23,378 bases of DNA from SHLJ01 sp041618535 (GCA_041618535.1 JBFKFP010000026.1:1-23378), one strand, 5' to 3'; counted from the first letter of the stretch, positions 15,315-22,767 are shown. Numbers and translations are program-made. Notes: generated from the letters alone by a model not told the origin.

Positions 15315-16358
15315 ATGAATTTCAAGTATATATTTGCCGGATTAACGCGCATAACAGATCTTAAAACCAATGAATTCGAATTGAATAAACTCAACAAGGG
15401 ACATTGGGCTTCGGGAGATTATGTCATTGCCGTGATCACCCAACCCGGAAGTGATTTCTTTAAAATAGAATTAACCAGCGGACGCATGCGGGGCGTGATG
15501 GGGGGTGAATCTATTGTAGGTGTTTTAGGAGAACGATTTGCCACCCTGGAAGCTACCGGAACCTGGAAGGGAGTAGAGCCAGATGGAAGAATGCATATCC
15601 TTACCGGTGCCGGAATGATGGGTAAGTTGACCTCTAAATCTGCATATGTTCCGGAGATGACCCGTGTGAAGTACCAGGGCCATGTGCTAAGAAATGGAAA
15701 AAAAGTGACCATGGAGCAATTTATAATTCCTGCCCCTGATGAAAAATTCACAACTCCTGTAGTACTTTTAGTTGGGACATCGATGTCTGCCGGTAAAACA
15801 ACCTCTGCCCGCATAGTTACCGATATTCTTAAAAAGGCAGGTTATAAGGTGGTAGGTGCCAAACTAACCGGAGCAGGCAGGTATAAGGATATCCTGGCGA
15901 TGAAAGATGTTGGGGCAGATGCCATTTTTGACTTTGTTGATGTAGGCCTGCCATCTTCAATCTGTGAAAGGGATCTTTATATCAGGAGATTGAAAATACT
16001 TCTTAATAAGATAGAATCTGTTAAGGCTGATGTGGCCGTTGTAGAGATAGGTGCATCACCTTTGGAACCCTATAATGGTGATATCGCGATAGAAGCTATT
16101 AGGGATCAGGTGAAATGCACCATTCTAAGTGCCTCAGATCCCTATGCAGTTTTCGGCTTAATGAGGGCATTTAACATTAAACCCGATATAGTAACAGGAG
16201 TAGCCACAAATACCCTGGCCGGTATTGAATTGGTTGAATCGTTGTGTCATGTGAGGGCTCTTAACCTGATAGATCCGAACTCTAAACCCGAATTGATACG
16301 GATTCTTAACGATAAATTAGAGTTGCTTTTAAACGGAGAATTGCAATACTTTAATTAA
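15315..16358 (+). CDS. P-loop protein, distantly DUF1611/DgcN-like
   Basis: Of uncertain function. From the ATG at 15315 (347 residues) the first roughly 140 residues are beta-rich with many glycines and no motif I recognise. The C-terminal half is a SIMIBI-type P-loop domain: GTSMSAGKT (154-162) as Walker A, then a KLTGAG segment, and VVEIGASP as probable Walker B region. The layout resembles the C-terminal P-loop of DUF1611 proteins, a family that includes the D-glutamate N-acetyltransferase DgcN, and also MobB/dethiobiotin-synthetase-like folds; the similarity is by pattern only. It begins 10 bases after the M20 stop. An upstream ATG at 15285 would overlap that gene by 20 bases and is less likely. 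Linkage to an amidohydrolase hints at N-acyl amino acid metabolism. Confidence 0.7.
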   Translation: MNFKYIFAGLTRITDLKTNEFELNKLNKGHWASGDYVIAVITQPGSDFFKIELTSGRMRGVMGGESIVGVLGERFATLEATGTWKGVEPDGRMHILTGAGMMGKLTSKSAYVPEMTRVKYQGHVLRNGKKVTMEQFIIPAPDEKFTTPVVLLVGTSMSAGKTTSARIVTDILKKAGYKVVGAKLTGAGRYKDILAMKDVGADAIFDFVDVGLPSSICERDLYIRRLKILLNKIESVKADVAVVEIGASPLEPYNGDIAIEAIRDQVKCTILSASDPYAVFGLMRAFNIKPDIVTGVATNTLAGIELVESLCHVRALNLIDPNSKPELIRILNDKLELLLNGELQYFN

Positions 16359-16432
16359 ATTAATTTAATAATTGATATTGGCCTTCACGGCCCTTTAGTT
16401 GCATTTGTATAATAATATAGACACCTGATTTG

Positions 16433-17278
16433 ATGAGTGTAAAACGCATTTTATTACCGACAGATTTCTCAAAGAATTCCTGGAACGCGATCAGCTTTGC
16501 CATTCAGTTATTCGAGAAAGAACAATGTATTTTTTATTTGCTGAACACCTACACACCGGTGATCTATCATGTGGAGTATGTTTTGGTGAATCCGGCTCAA
16601 TTCGGGATAGATGATCCCATCCGGGAGAATTCTGAACGCTGTCTTCAAACCTTAAGTGACCGGATCACTAACGAATATGGGAATAGGTTGCATTCGGTTG
16701 AATGTATATCTGCGTTCAGCACCCTGATTCCCGAGATCAGGGAGATAGTAGAACAGAAGGAAATAGATGTTATCGTGATGGGAACCAAAGGGGCGACGGG
16801 TGCCAAAGAAGTACTTTTCGGTTCGAACACTGTACATGTATTTAAGTCGGTAAATTGCCCGGTAATCGCAGTACCGGACAAATTCTCTTTTGAGGCTCCG
16901 CATGAGATACTAATACCGTCAGATCTGCAACAAACGTACACCGGGGAGCAACTAAGGTTGTTGAAGGATTTGGCTCATTCATATCAAGCCAGGATCCACC
17001 TTATACATGTTATGGAAGATGAACAGCTCACCCCTGTTCAGGAATCAAATAAAATGAGATTAATAGAGGAATTGGACAGCTGTTCAGTGCTGTTTCATAA
17101 GCTCGATAACCATTCCGTTCCTGAGGCGATATCCAATTTTCAGCAACGGGCCAAGATCAATTTGCTTGTAATGATCAGCAATAAGCATTCGTTTTTTGAG
17201 AATCTTTTTTTCAGGCCGACGATCAACCAGATCGGTTTTCATTTAAATATACCCCTTCTGGTTATTCCGGCCTCCTAG
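16433..17278 (+). CDS. Universal stress protein, tandem UspA domains (copy 1)
   Basis: Cytoplasmic stress-response protein with two UspA domains in 281 residues. Domain one (1-140) begins KRILLPTDFS and has the full ATP-binding signature G-2x-G-9x-G-S within MGTKGATGAKEVLFGS (116-131). Domain two (about 150-281) begins EILIPSDL and ends LLVIPAS but lacks the nucleotide loop, so only the first domain should bind ATP. The frame opens with a TTG at 16430 directly before an ATG at 16433; the ATG is used. It is paralogous to the next gene. The 74-base gap from the P-loop gene holds only a 4-bp GGCC hairpin (16380-16392), so read-through transcription is possible. Role in stress is family knowledge; the trigger is unknown. 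Confidence 0.9.
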   Translation: MSVKRILLPTDFSKNSWNAISFAIQLFEKEQCIFYLLNTYTPVIYHVEYVLVNPAQFGIDDPIRENSERCLQTLSDRITNEYGNRLHSVECISAFSTLIPEIREIVEQKEIDVIVMGTKGATGAKEVLFGSNTVHVFKSVNCPVIAVPDKFSFEAPHEILIPSDLQQTYTGEQLRLLKDLAHSYQARIHLIHVMEDEQLTPVQESNKMRLIEELDSCSVLFHKLDNHSVPEAISNFQQRAKINLLVMISNKHSFFENLFFRPTINQIGFHLNIPLLVIPAS

Positions 17279-17371
17279 AAATAATCGGGTAGAATATTCT
17301 TAAGTTGATCATTATCATAGTTTTAGATAAGGATAGCTATTATATTATAGGTTGAATAAATTCCCTTAGTC

Positions 17372-18202
17372 ATGTTTAAGAAGATATTATTACCCACCGA
17401 TTTTTCAGGGATGTCATGGAGCGCCATCAATTATGCCCTGAAATTGTTCAGGGACGACTCCTGCACCTTTTATTTATTGAATTCAACCCTGGTTAAAGTA
17501 ACAACCATGACCAGTTTTACCGAGAAATTATCAAGAACCCTGCATGATACGGCAATGCGTGAACTTGACGAATGGGTAAACCGTATAAAGGCCGAAGAAT
17601 TGAGCAAACCACATAAGTTCGAGCGTATTGTCAGCCAGTATCATCTTGATGATGCGGTTGAGTGGGCTGTCGAAAAATTTGATCTGGAACTCGTTATCAT
17701 GGCAACAAAGGGGGCGAGCGGTGCTAAAGGTGCGCTTTTCGGGAGCAATGCCGTACGAGTAATCAGGGAGGTTGGCAATTGTCCTGTTTTGATAATCCCT
17801 GAGCATTATGAATTTAAAAAACCTGGTCAGATAGCCTTCCCCACAGATTTTGAAAGAGCATTTAAGTCTGATGAATTGACCCCACTTAAGGTGTTTGCAC
17901 GAATGTTCGATGCCAACATTCGTGTGATGCATATCGTGGAAGAGAAAGAATTAAATGAAGAACAAAAAAAGAACAAAGAGGCGCTGACCACCTTGATGGA
18001 ACCCTGTTCACTGAGGTTTCACTGGGTACCCGATTATGACAGAAAATCAAAGGAGATTGAGGTTTTCATAGAGACATCTTATGTCGACATGTTAGCTATG
18101 GTGCGATATAAACATGGTATCCTGGAAGCTATTTTCAATGAACCCGTCATAAAAAAAATATCATTCAGGCCTACTGTGCCTTTCCTCGTTATACCGGGCT
18201 AA
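17372..18202 (+). CDS. Universal stress protein, tandem UspA domains (copy 2)
   Basis: Second tandem-domain UspA protein, 276 residues, starting MFKKILLPTDFSGMSW and clearly a paralogue of the gene before it. Domain one carries ATKGASGAKGALFGSN (111-126): the signature G-2x-G-9x-G-S is kept except that the first glycine is alanine. Domain two begins QIAFPTDF and ends PFLVIPG without a nucleotide loop. The protein differs from copy 1 in the 40-90 loop, where it is more charged. A 93-base A/T-rich gap with no clear promoter separates the copies, so they may share a transcript. Transcription toward the tRNAs is probably stopped by the hairpin at 18338-18365. Confidence 0.9.
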   Translation: MFKKILLPTDFSGMSWSAINYALKLFRDDSCTFYLLNSTLVKVTTMTSFTEKLSRTLHDTAMRELDEWVNRIKAEELSKPHKFERIVSQYHLDDAVEWAVEKFDLELVIMATKGASGAKGALFGSNAVRVIREVGNCPVLIIPEHYEFKKPGQIAFPTDFERAFKSDELTPLKVFARMFDANIRVMHIVEEKELNEEQKKNKEALTTLMEPCSLRFHWVPDYDRKSKEIEVFIETSYVDMLAMVRYKHGILEAIFNEPVIKKISFRPTVPFLVIPG

Positions 18203-18230
18203 AAATTCTGGAATAAATGGGAGGGAAGAG

Positions 18231-18316
18231 TGCGCACGAGAAGACTCGAACTTCCACGACCAAAAGCGGTCACTAGGCCCTCAACCTAGCGCGTCTACCA
18301 ATTCCGCCACGTGCGC
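18231..18316 (-). tRNA. tRNA-Leu (anticodon GAG)
   Basis: An 86-nt type II tRNA on the minus strand. The acceptor stem GCGCACG pairs with CGTGCGC, discriminator A. The D arm reads GTGGCGGAATTGGTAGAC. The anticodon arm is CTAGG-TTGAGGG-CCTAG, giving anticodon GAG (leucine, CUC/CUU codons). A long variable arm with stem GACC/GGTC, as expected for leucine, is followed by the T arm with GTTCGAGTC. The 3' CCA is not encoded. Confidence 0.95.
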
Positions 18317-18337
18317 GTTTATTTTCTACAAAAATAA

Positions 18338-18365
18338 AAAAAGTTAAGCTTCGGCTTAACTTTTT
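18338..18365. terminator. Bidirectional hairpin terminator between the two tRNAs
   Basis: A 12-bp perfect stem (18338-18349 with 18354-18365) closes a TTCG loop; on the plus strand this is a C(UUCG)G tetraloop, the very stable type. The stem ends are A- and T-runs, so both strands give a hairpin followed by uridines. On the minus strand the run is longer (seven T, A, five T), ending the tRNA-Lys transcript; on the plus strand it can stop reading from the UspA genes. Confidence 0.8.
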
Positions 18366-18366
18366 G

Positions 18367-18439
18367 TGACCTGGCTGGGGCTCGAACCCAGGACCCTCTC
18401 CTTAAAAGGGAGATGCTCTACCAACTGAGCTACCAGGTC
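18367..18439 (-). tRNA. tRNA-Lys (anticodon TTT)
   Basis: A 73-nt tRNA on the minus strand. The acceptor stem GACCTGG pairs with CCAGGTC, discriminator A. The D arm is GCTCAGTTGGTAGAGC. The anticodon arm is TCTCC-CTTTTAA-GGAGA with anticodon TTT. The T arm CTGGG-TTCGAGC-CCCAG is perfect. CCA is not encoded. It is separated from tRNA-Leu by a terminator-like hairpin. Confidence 0.96.
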
Positions 18440-18467
18440 TTCATTCGTAATCCTCCGAACGAGGCTG

Positions 18468-18475
18468 CAAATATA
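18468..18475 (-). promoter_or_regulatory. Probable -7 element of the tRNA-Lys gene
   Basis: The minus strand reads TATATTTG, an exact TAnnTTTG match, 29 bases upstream of the tRNA-Lys 5' end. No TTG is seen 17-23 bases further upstream, where the sequence is A/T-only. Confidence 0.45.
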
Positions 18476-18568
18476 AAAGGTTTAAATTTTAATTCCATAT
18501 AAATTAATTATAAATTTTGTTTTTTTGCCATAGCAATTTGTCTGTTTAAAAACCAATAATTCGAAGCG

Positions 18569-19090
18569 ATGATAATAGTCTTAGTGGGATATATGGCCTC
18601 CGGCAAAACCTCTGTTGGGAATGCGTTGGCGAGGGTTTTAAATTATCGGTTTAAAGATCTTGATCATCATATCGAATCGGTCGAAAAAATGACCATTTCA
18701 GAATTGTTTTCCGAAAAAGGGGAGGTATATTTTCGCAAGCTGGAAACCGCCCAATTGAAAATTTTATTAAAGGAAGAAAATCAATTGATCCTGGCGTTGG
18801 GTGGTGGTACACCCTGCTATGGGCAGAACAGTGAACTTCTCCAATCAAATGAAAAGGTGGTTACGATCTATCTAAAAGCCTCGATCGATACCCTCACCGC
18901 CCGCCTGGCATCCGAGAATCAGACACGTCCGTTGGTGGCTCACCTCAAAAAGGAGGACGACCTAAAGGAATTTATCGGCAAGCATTTATTTGAAAGAATC
19001 CCGTTTTATTCAAAATCAGATTTTACCGTGGAGACCGATGACAGATCTGTTGATGCTATAGTGCATCAAATCCTATTGAACTTATTCTAA
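18569..19090 (+). CDS. aroK: Shikimate kinase
   Basis: Phosphorylates shikimate at the 3-hydroxyl with ATP, the fifth step of the shikimate pathway to aromatic amino acids and folate, in the cytoplasm. The 173 residues match the family. Walker A is GYMASGKT (7-14). The substrate site has D32 in DLD, R56 in YFRKLE, and the GGG turn (78-80) of LALGGGTP. The lid arginine lies in TRPLV, and ERIPFY near the C-terminus is the usual adenine-binding region. No clear promoter was found upstream in the A/T-rich gap after the tRNAs. The stop overlaps the convergent phosphoribosyltransferase gene by nine bases. Confidence 0.95.
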   Translation: MIIVLVGYMASGKTSVGNALARVLNYRFKDLDHHIESVEKMTISELFSEKGEVYFRKLETAQLKILLKEENQLILALGGGTPCYGQNSELLQSNEKVVTIYLKASIDTLTARLASENQTRPLVAHLKKEDDLKEFIGKHLFERIPFYSKSDFTVETDDRSVDAIVHQILLNLF

Positions 19091-19585
19091 TATGGCATGA
19101 AAAGGCCGGTCCTCAAGGTTAACCGTTATATGTTCCTTGATAGTCGTTGAAAGGGAAAGCCCTTTAAAATCGGCTTTAACAGGATATTTTTTATGATTGC
19201 GATTTACGAGGACTGCGGTTTTAAACTTTTTAAGGGGTTCATTAAGGAAGTGCCTTACGCCGTAAACAAGCGTCGTCCCCGAATTTAGTACATCGTCTAC
19301 CAGCACTACCGACTTTTTGGAATACTCTGAAGGTTTAAGGGAGGTTTTGACCTCGGCCCTCGGATTCTTTTTGTCGATCATAACCTTGCAGAGAGTGATT
19401 TCTTTCCCGGATATATCAGCTAACTGCTGTTTGATCATCTTTGCCAGGAGGTAACCGTTTTGTACGATTCCTGCCAGGATGATCTCCTTTTCATCCACAT
19501 TGGTCTCATAAATCTGATATGCGATTCGCCTAATTTTATGGCTTATACTTTCGTGATCAAGGATGACGTTATTGGTGTCACTCAT
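19082..19585 (-). CDS. PyrR-like phosphoribosyltransferase
   Basis: Type I phosphoribosyltransferase fold, 167 residues. The PRPP-binding signature VVLVDDVLNSGTTL (93-106) is intact, including the paired acidic residues D97 and D98. It resembles PyrR, the pyrimidine regulator with weak uracil phosphoribosyltransferase activity, in the IIL-x-GI-x-x-x-G-x-x-LA segment (35-48) and the late NRNHKKYPVKADF segment. There are no pyrimidine genes nearby, so an RNA-binding regulatory role is unproven; it may be a salvage enzyme. It is 24 bases downstream of the S4 protein gene and likely cotranscribed with it. Confidence 0.85.
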   Translation of the reverse strand: MSDTNNVILDHESISHKIRRIAYQIYETNVDEKEIILAGIVQNGYLLAKMIKQQLADISGKEITLCKVMIDKKNPRAEVKTSLKPSEYSKKSVVLVDDVLNSGTTLVYGVRHFLNEPLKKFKTAVLVNRNHKKYPVKADFKGLSLSTTIKEHITVNLEDRPFHAILE

Positions 19586-19609
19586 TTGTTATTGCTATAA
19601 TGGGCTAAT

Positions 19610-19981
19610 TTACTCATTTTGGTCAGAATACTCATCTATATCGCGACGCTCTTTTTTGGTGGGGCGTCCGGCCCCCTTATCCCTTCGTGCAGATCGATGC
19701 AATTTCAACATTTCATTTATCTCAAATTCCTTTGAAGGAGTAGTGTCTTTTCTGTAAATATCGACCAATTTGGCACCAACCCTTGAGGTAGGCATATCCG
19801 TGATTTCCAGGCTGTGATTAACCTGGTTTTTTCTGACCTGGATTTTATCTGAAATATACACGTCACGGCTGGGTTTTGCCGGTTCCCCATTTACTCTGAC
19901 ATGGCCTTTTTTACAGGCTGCAGTAGCGAGGCTTCTGGTTTTAAAATAGCGAACGCACCAGAGGTATTTGTCTATACGCAT
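19610..19981 (-). CDS. S4-domain RNA-binding protein (Hsp15/HslR-like)
   Basis: Small cytoplasmic RNA-binding protein of 123 residues. The S4 domain covers about 1-60 with the signature RIDKYLWCVRYFKTRSLA (2-19) and KKGHVRVNG (24-32). The C-terminal tail is basic then acidic (SARRDKGAGRPTKKERRDID), as in Hsp15, which recycles 50S subunits carrying a stuck nascent chain after heat shock. It is the first gene of a two-gene minus-strand unit with the phosphoribosyltransferase, and divergent from the FKBP lipoprotein with a 75-base gap that shows no full promoter match. The Hsp15 role is inferred from the family. Confidence 0.88.
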   Translation of the reverse strand: MRIDKYLWCVRYFKTRSLATAACKKGHVRVNGEPAKPSRDVYISDKIQVRKNQVNHSLEITDMPTSRVGAKLVDIYRKDTTPSKEFEINEMLKLHRSARRDKGAGRPTKKERRDIDEYSDQNE

Positions 19982-20056
19982 AAATTCTATAAAATGCCGT
20001 TATATGAATATTTAGAAAGCTATAAAATTGTATCTTGCACGTCAAAATTAAGCAAT

Positions 20057-21085
20057 ATGAAACAGAAAGGAATTAAAATTCTGACCCTGGGTTTAATTCT
20101 TCTCACACTAATTGGTTTTAGTTCATGTAGAGGTGACGACGGCGGTCCCGATTCCATACCCGAAAGGGATCGGGGTGAACAGCAGATTGTTGACCGTGAC
20201 TCATTAATTAATTATTTTCAGAATTACTACTATAATTCGGCTGAAATAGCTTCGAATTCAGCTGCGACTATCGACGATATTGTAATCACCAAACTTGAAG
20301 ATGGTGAAACGCTTCCCGATGGTCACACCATGTTGATCGACGCAGTTGAGACACACAATACCATTCTTCTGGATGTGGATTATGAATATTATATCTTACG
20401 ACTTAATCAGGGTGGAGGTGAGACAAGACCGAATTTCCCTGACAGGGTAAGATTGAATTATCAGGGAACGCTTATGGACGGAACCCTTTTCGACAGTTCG
20501 GTAAATTCGGTAGTTCTTGACATCTCGACTTTGATTCCCGGATGGGGCAGGGTAATCCCGCAATTCAATGTCGCTTCAGGATTTACAACCAACCAGGACG
20601 GAACCATTACATTCGACGATTTCGGTTTTGGTGTGATGTTCCTGCCATCTGGACTCGGTTATTATTCCGGTGGTGCTGCTAACATTACGCCTTATTCCAA
20701 TCTGCTTTTTAAATTCGAGGTATACCAGTCTGAAGTCAATGATCATGACGGTGATGGTATCCCGAGTTATCGTGAAGATGTGGATGAAAACCTTGACCTG
20801 GGGAATGACGATACAGACGACAATGGGCTGGCAGATTTCGTTGATGTGGATGATGACGGAGACGGTGTGCTAACTATTGATGAGCTGGAACATTTAGAAT
20901 ATATAGTGGATACCAATATAGGTGAGGAAGAACCTGTTTTAGGCCCGGATGAATTTGAAAGAAGCCGAACCGAAGAGAACGGGATCATTACGATAAATAC
21001 GGTGAAAATAGTTGATTCTGATGGTGTGGGGGCTCCCGATTATCTGGATGAAAACGTCTCCACTGTTCATAATACAGACTCATAA
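20057..21085 (+). CDS. FKBP-type peptidyl-prolyl isomerase lipoprotein with acidic repeat tail
   Basis: Exported foldase. The ATG at 20057 (342 residues) opens a lipoprotein signal peptide ending FSSC with lipidated C24; the open frame runs further upstream to 19901 but that part overlaps the S4 gene and has no signal. The FKBP domain covers about 122-225: RVRLNYQGTLMDGTLFDSS (130-148), IPGWGRVIPQF (160-170), PSGLGYY (197-203) and closing FKFEVY. It is followed by an unusual acidic tail with aspartate-rich loops resembling calcium-binding thrombospondin type 3/EF-hand motifs: NDHDGDGIPSYRED (228-241), DDTDDNGLADFVD (251-263) and DVDDDGDGVLTIDEL (263-277). The acidic residues right after C24 (RGDD) may act as a surface-export signal in this phylum. 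Confidence 0.9.
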   Translation: MKQKGIKILTLGLILLTLIGFSSCRGDDGGPDSIPERDRGEQQIVDRDSLINYFQNYYYNSAEIASNSAATIDDIVITKLEDGETLPDGHTMLIDAVETHNTILLDVDYEYYILRLNQGGGETRPNFPDRVRLNYQGTLMDGTLFDSSVNSVVLDISTLIPGWGRVIPQFNVASGFTTNQDGTITFDDFGFGVMFLPSGLGYYSGGAANITPYSNLLFKFEVYQSEVNDHDGDGIPSYREDVDENLDLGNDDTDDNGLADFVDVDDDGDGVLTIDELEHLEYIVDTNIGEEEPVLGPDEFERSRTEENGIITINTVKIVDSDGVGAPDYLDENVSTVHNTDS

Positions 21086-21114
21086 AAAAAAACCGCCAAC
21101 CGGCGGTTTTTTTT
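21084..21114. terminator. Bidirectional terminator between FKBP and outer-membrane protein genes
   Basis: The stem AACCGCC (21091-21097) / GGCGGTT (21102-21108) with loop AACC is flanked by an A-run on the left and a T-run on the right, extending pairing and giving a uridine tail on both strands. It lies between two convergent genes, directly after the FKBP stop and just before the end of the minus-strand gene. Confidence 0.88.
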
Positions 21115-21117
21115 AGT

Positions 21118-21750
21118 TTATAGTGCAACGGACAAACTCAGAATCAACTGGTCTGGCCTCGTGTCCAGCCTGCTTGTTCCGATGTTGTTGTTAGAGAGGA
21201 ATTGAGCCTCGTTGTCGGAAAAACCGCGCTCGTACCTGAGATCGATCCCAAATTTCTCCAGGTTCAGACCTATTCCGAAATTTAATCCTACCGATAACTC
21301 ATTTTCCACAGAGTCGATAGTTACGCCATCAAAGTCACCTTCGATAATATATTGTAAAGCAGGTCCGGCGAAAACGCTAACCGGCCCCAATACCTTGATC
21401 CCGACCAATAAAGGGGCATCAATTTTCTTGAAATCGAATTCTCCACTGTTGTAATCGCTACGCGTTTTTGTATACATAAGCTCAGGGCGGAAATACAGGC
21501 TGTTCCCAAACTTGCCGAAAACGCCAAGATGAAACCCGATATTTCGATCGGGATTCTCAGCAAATGCGCCCACAGATTCGAAATAATCGCCATTGGCATT
21601 ATAATTCAGACCGCCTTTAATCCCATATGATGTGCCTGTCTGGGCAAAGACTGAAGGAAGCATGAATACAAAGGCAAGAATTAACAGAGTTAACTTAATT
21701 TTTTGGTTTGGATTAGTAAGTTTCGTCTGAAAATTTTTAAAACATTTCAT
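21118..21750 (-). CDS. Outer-membrane beta-barrel protein (PorT/OMP_b-brl family)
   Basis: A 210-residue exported protein predicted to form a small outer-membrane beta-barrel of about eight strands. The N-terminus is a long signal peptide (basic start, hydrophobic LTLLILAFVFMLPSVFA, cleavage near FAQ at 35-37). The mature part alternates polar and aromatic residues with typical strand motifs: YGIKGGLNYN, IGFHLGVFGKFG, LYFRPELMYT, FGIGLNLEKFGIDLRYERG, and a final LILSLSVAL ending with a hydrophobic residue. No enzyme motif is present. Such proteins are common in Bacteroidetes and mostly uncharacterised. A hairpin ends directly at its start codon. Confidence 0.85.
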   Translation of the reverse strand: MKCFKNFQTKLTNPNQKIKLTLLILAFVFMLPSVFAQTGTSYGIKGGLNYNANGDYFESVGAFAENPDRNIGFHLGVFGKFGNSLYFRPELMYTKTRSDYNSGEFDFKKIDAPLLVGIKVLGPVSVFAGPALQYIIEGDFDGVTIDSVENELSVGLNFGIGLNLEKFGIDLRYERGFSDNEAQFLSNNNIGTSRLDTRPDQLILSLSVAL

Positions 21751-21789
21751 AATTGTTCGTTTTTAGATTATGACATTAAAACGACAATT
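21751..21789 (-). promoter_or_regulatory. Hairpin directly upstream of the barrel-protein start
   Basis: AATTGTTCGTTTT (21751-21763) pairs with AAAACGACAATT (21778-21789) with one bulged base and a 14-base loop. It fills most of the 47-base gap between the transketolase stop and the barrel-protein ATG, and its stem abuts that ATG. No T-run follows on the minus strand, so it is not a standard terminator; it may be a leader structure controlling translation or an mRNA processing site. Confidence 0.4.
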
Positions 21790-21797
21790 ACTTGGGA

Positions 21798-22751
21798 TTA
21801 TTTTCTTTGGATAACGGCCTTCGCCTTTTTAATGATTGCGGCACTGTTGAGTTCGTACTTAGCCATGAGTTGTGCCGGAGTTCCGGATTCACCAAAAGTA
21901 TCGTTAGTCGCGACGTATTCCTGAGGACAGGGATCATTAAGGGCTAATACACGAGAAATACTTTCTCCCAGACCGCCATAATAGTTATGCTCCTCTGCGG
22001 TTACCACAGCCCTTGTTTTGGCCACCGATTTAAGGACAGCCTCCTCGTCAAGGGGTTTTATAGTGTGAATATTGATGACTTCTGCAGAGACTCCTTGCTC
22101 TTGAAGGGATTTAGCAGCCTCTAATGCCTCCCATACAAGGTGACCGGTAGCAATCAGGGTTACATCTGTTCCATCCTGCAGTTTAATGGCCTTCCCGATT
22201 TCAAACTTTTGATCCTCAGGCGTGAAATTCGGTACTTTTGGCCTTCCGAATCGCAAGTAAACCGGTCCTGCATGATCAGCTATAGCCAATGTTGCAGCCT
22301 TTGTTTGATTATAATCGCAGGTGTTGATCACTGTCATTCCCGGAAGCATTTTCATCAGGCCTATGTCTTCCAATATCTGGTGTGTGGCACCATCCTCGCC
22401 CAGAGTGATTCCAGCGTGAGAAGCACATATTTTCACATTTTTATGAGAATAGGCGATAGACTGCCTGATCTGGTCGTAAACCCGTCCTGTTGAGAAATTA
22501 GCAAAGGTGCCTGTGAACGGGATTTTTCCTCCAATGGTCATCCCAGCCGCTATTCCCATCATATTGGCTTCTGCCACTCCAACCTGGAAAAAGCGTTCCG
22601 GATGGTTGGCTTTAAATTCATCCATTTTCAACGATCCCGTCAAATCAGCACAGAGAGCAACAACGTTCTGATTCTTCAGTCCTAACTCGGTGAGTCCCGC
22701 TCCAAATCCGGACCGGGTGTCTTTACTTCCGCTGTTTTCGTATGTTTTCAT
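21798..22751 (-). CDS. Transketolase, C-terminal subunit
   Basis: Pyrimidine-binding and C-terminal half of a split transketolase, which moves two-carbon ketol units in the pentose phosphate pathway. The ATG at 22751 gives 317 residues starting MKTYENSGSKDTRSGFGAGL, the usual start in this phylum. A start at 22781 would overlap the upstream subunit by 14 bases. The ThDP pyrimidine-binding domain includes the catalytic glutamate in VGVAEANMMGIAAG and the FANFSTGRVYDQIRQS segment, followed by ICASHAGITLGEDGATHQ. The C-terminal domain (about 190-317) has the transketolase-C fold with VTAEEHNYYGGLGE. It follows the N-terminal subunit gene by 16 bases, so the two form one unit. DXP synthase is excluded by the split layout. 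Confidence 0.93.
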   Translation of the reverse strand: MKTYENSGSKDTRSGFGAGLTELGLKNQNVVALCADLTGSLKMDEFKANHPERFFQVGVAEANMMGIAAGMTIGGKIPFTGTFANFSTGRVYDQIRQSIAYSHKNVKICASHAGITLGEDGATHQILEDIGLMKMLPGMTVINTCDYNQTKAATLAIADHAGPVYLRFGRPKVPNFTPEDQKFEIGKAIKLQDGTDVTLIATGHLVWEALEAAKSLQEQGVSAEVINIHTIKPLDEEAVLKSVAKTRAVVTAEEHNYYGGLGESISRVLALNDPCPQEYVATNDTFGESGTPAQLMAKYELNSAAIIKKAKAVIQRK

Positions 22752-22767
22752 ACCGGTGCTAATGGGT

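Noticed and set aside
15419..15814. Minus-strand 131-codon open frame
   Set aside because: It is antisense to the N-domain of the P-loop protein and shows shadow composition.
17531..17932. Minus-strand 133-codon open frame
   Set aside because: It is antisense to the second universal stress protein gene, which has clear homology.
19901..20056. N-terminal extension of the FKBP open frame
   Set aside because: It overlaps the divergent S4 gene and would bury the lipoprotein signal peptide, which starts at the ATG at 20057.
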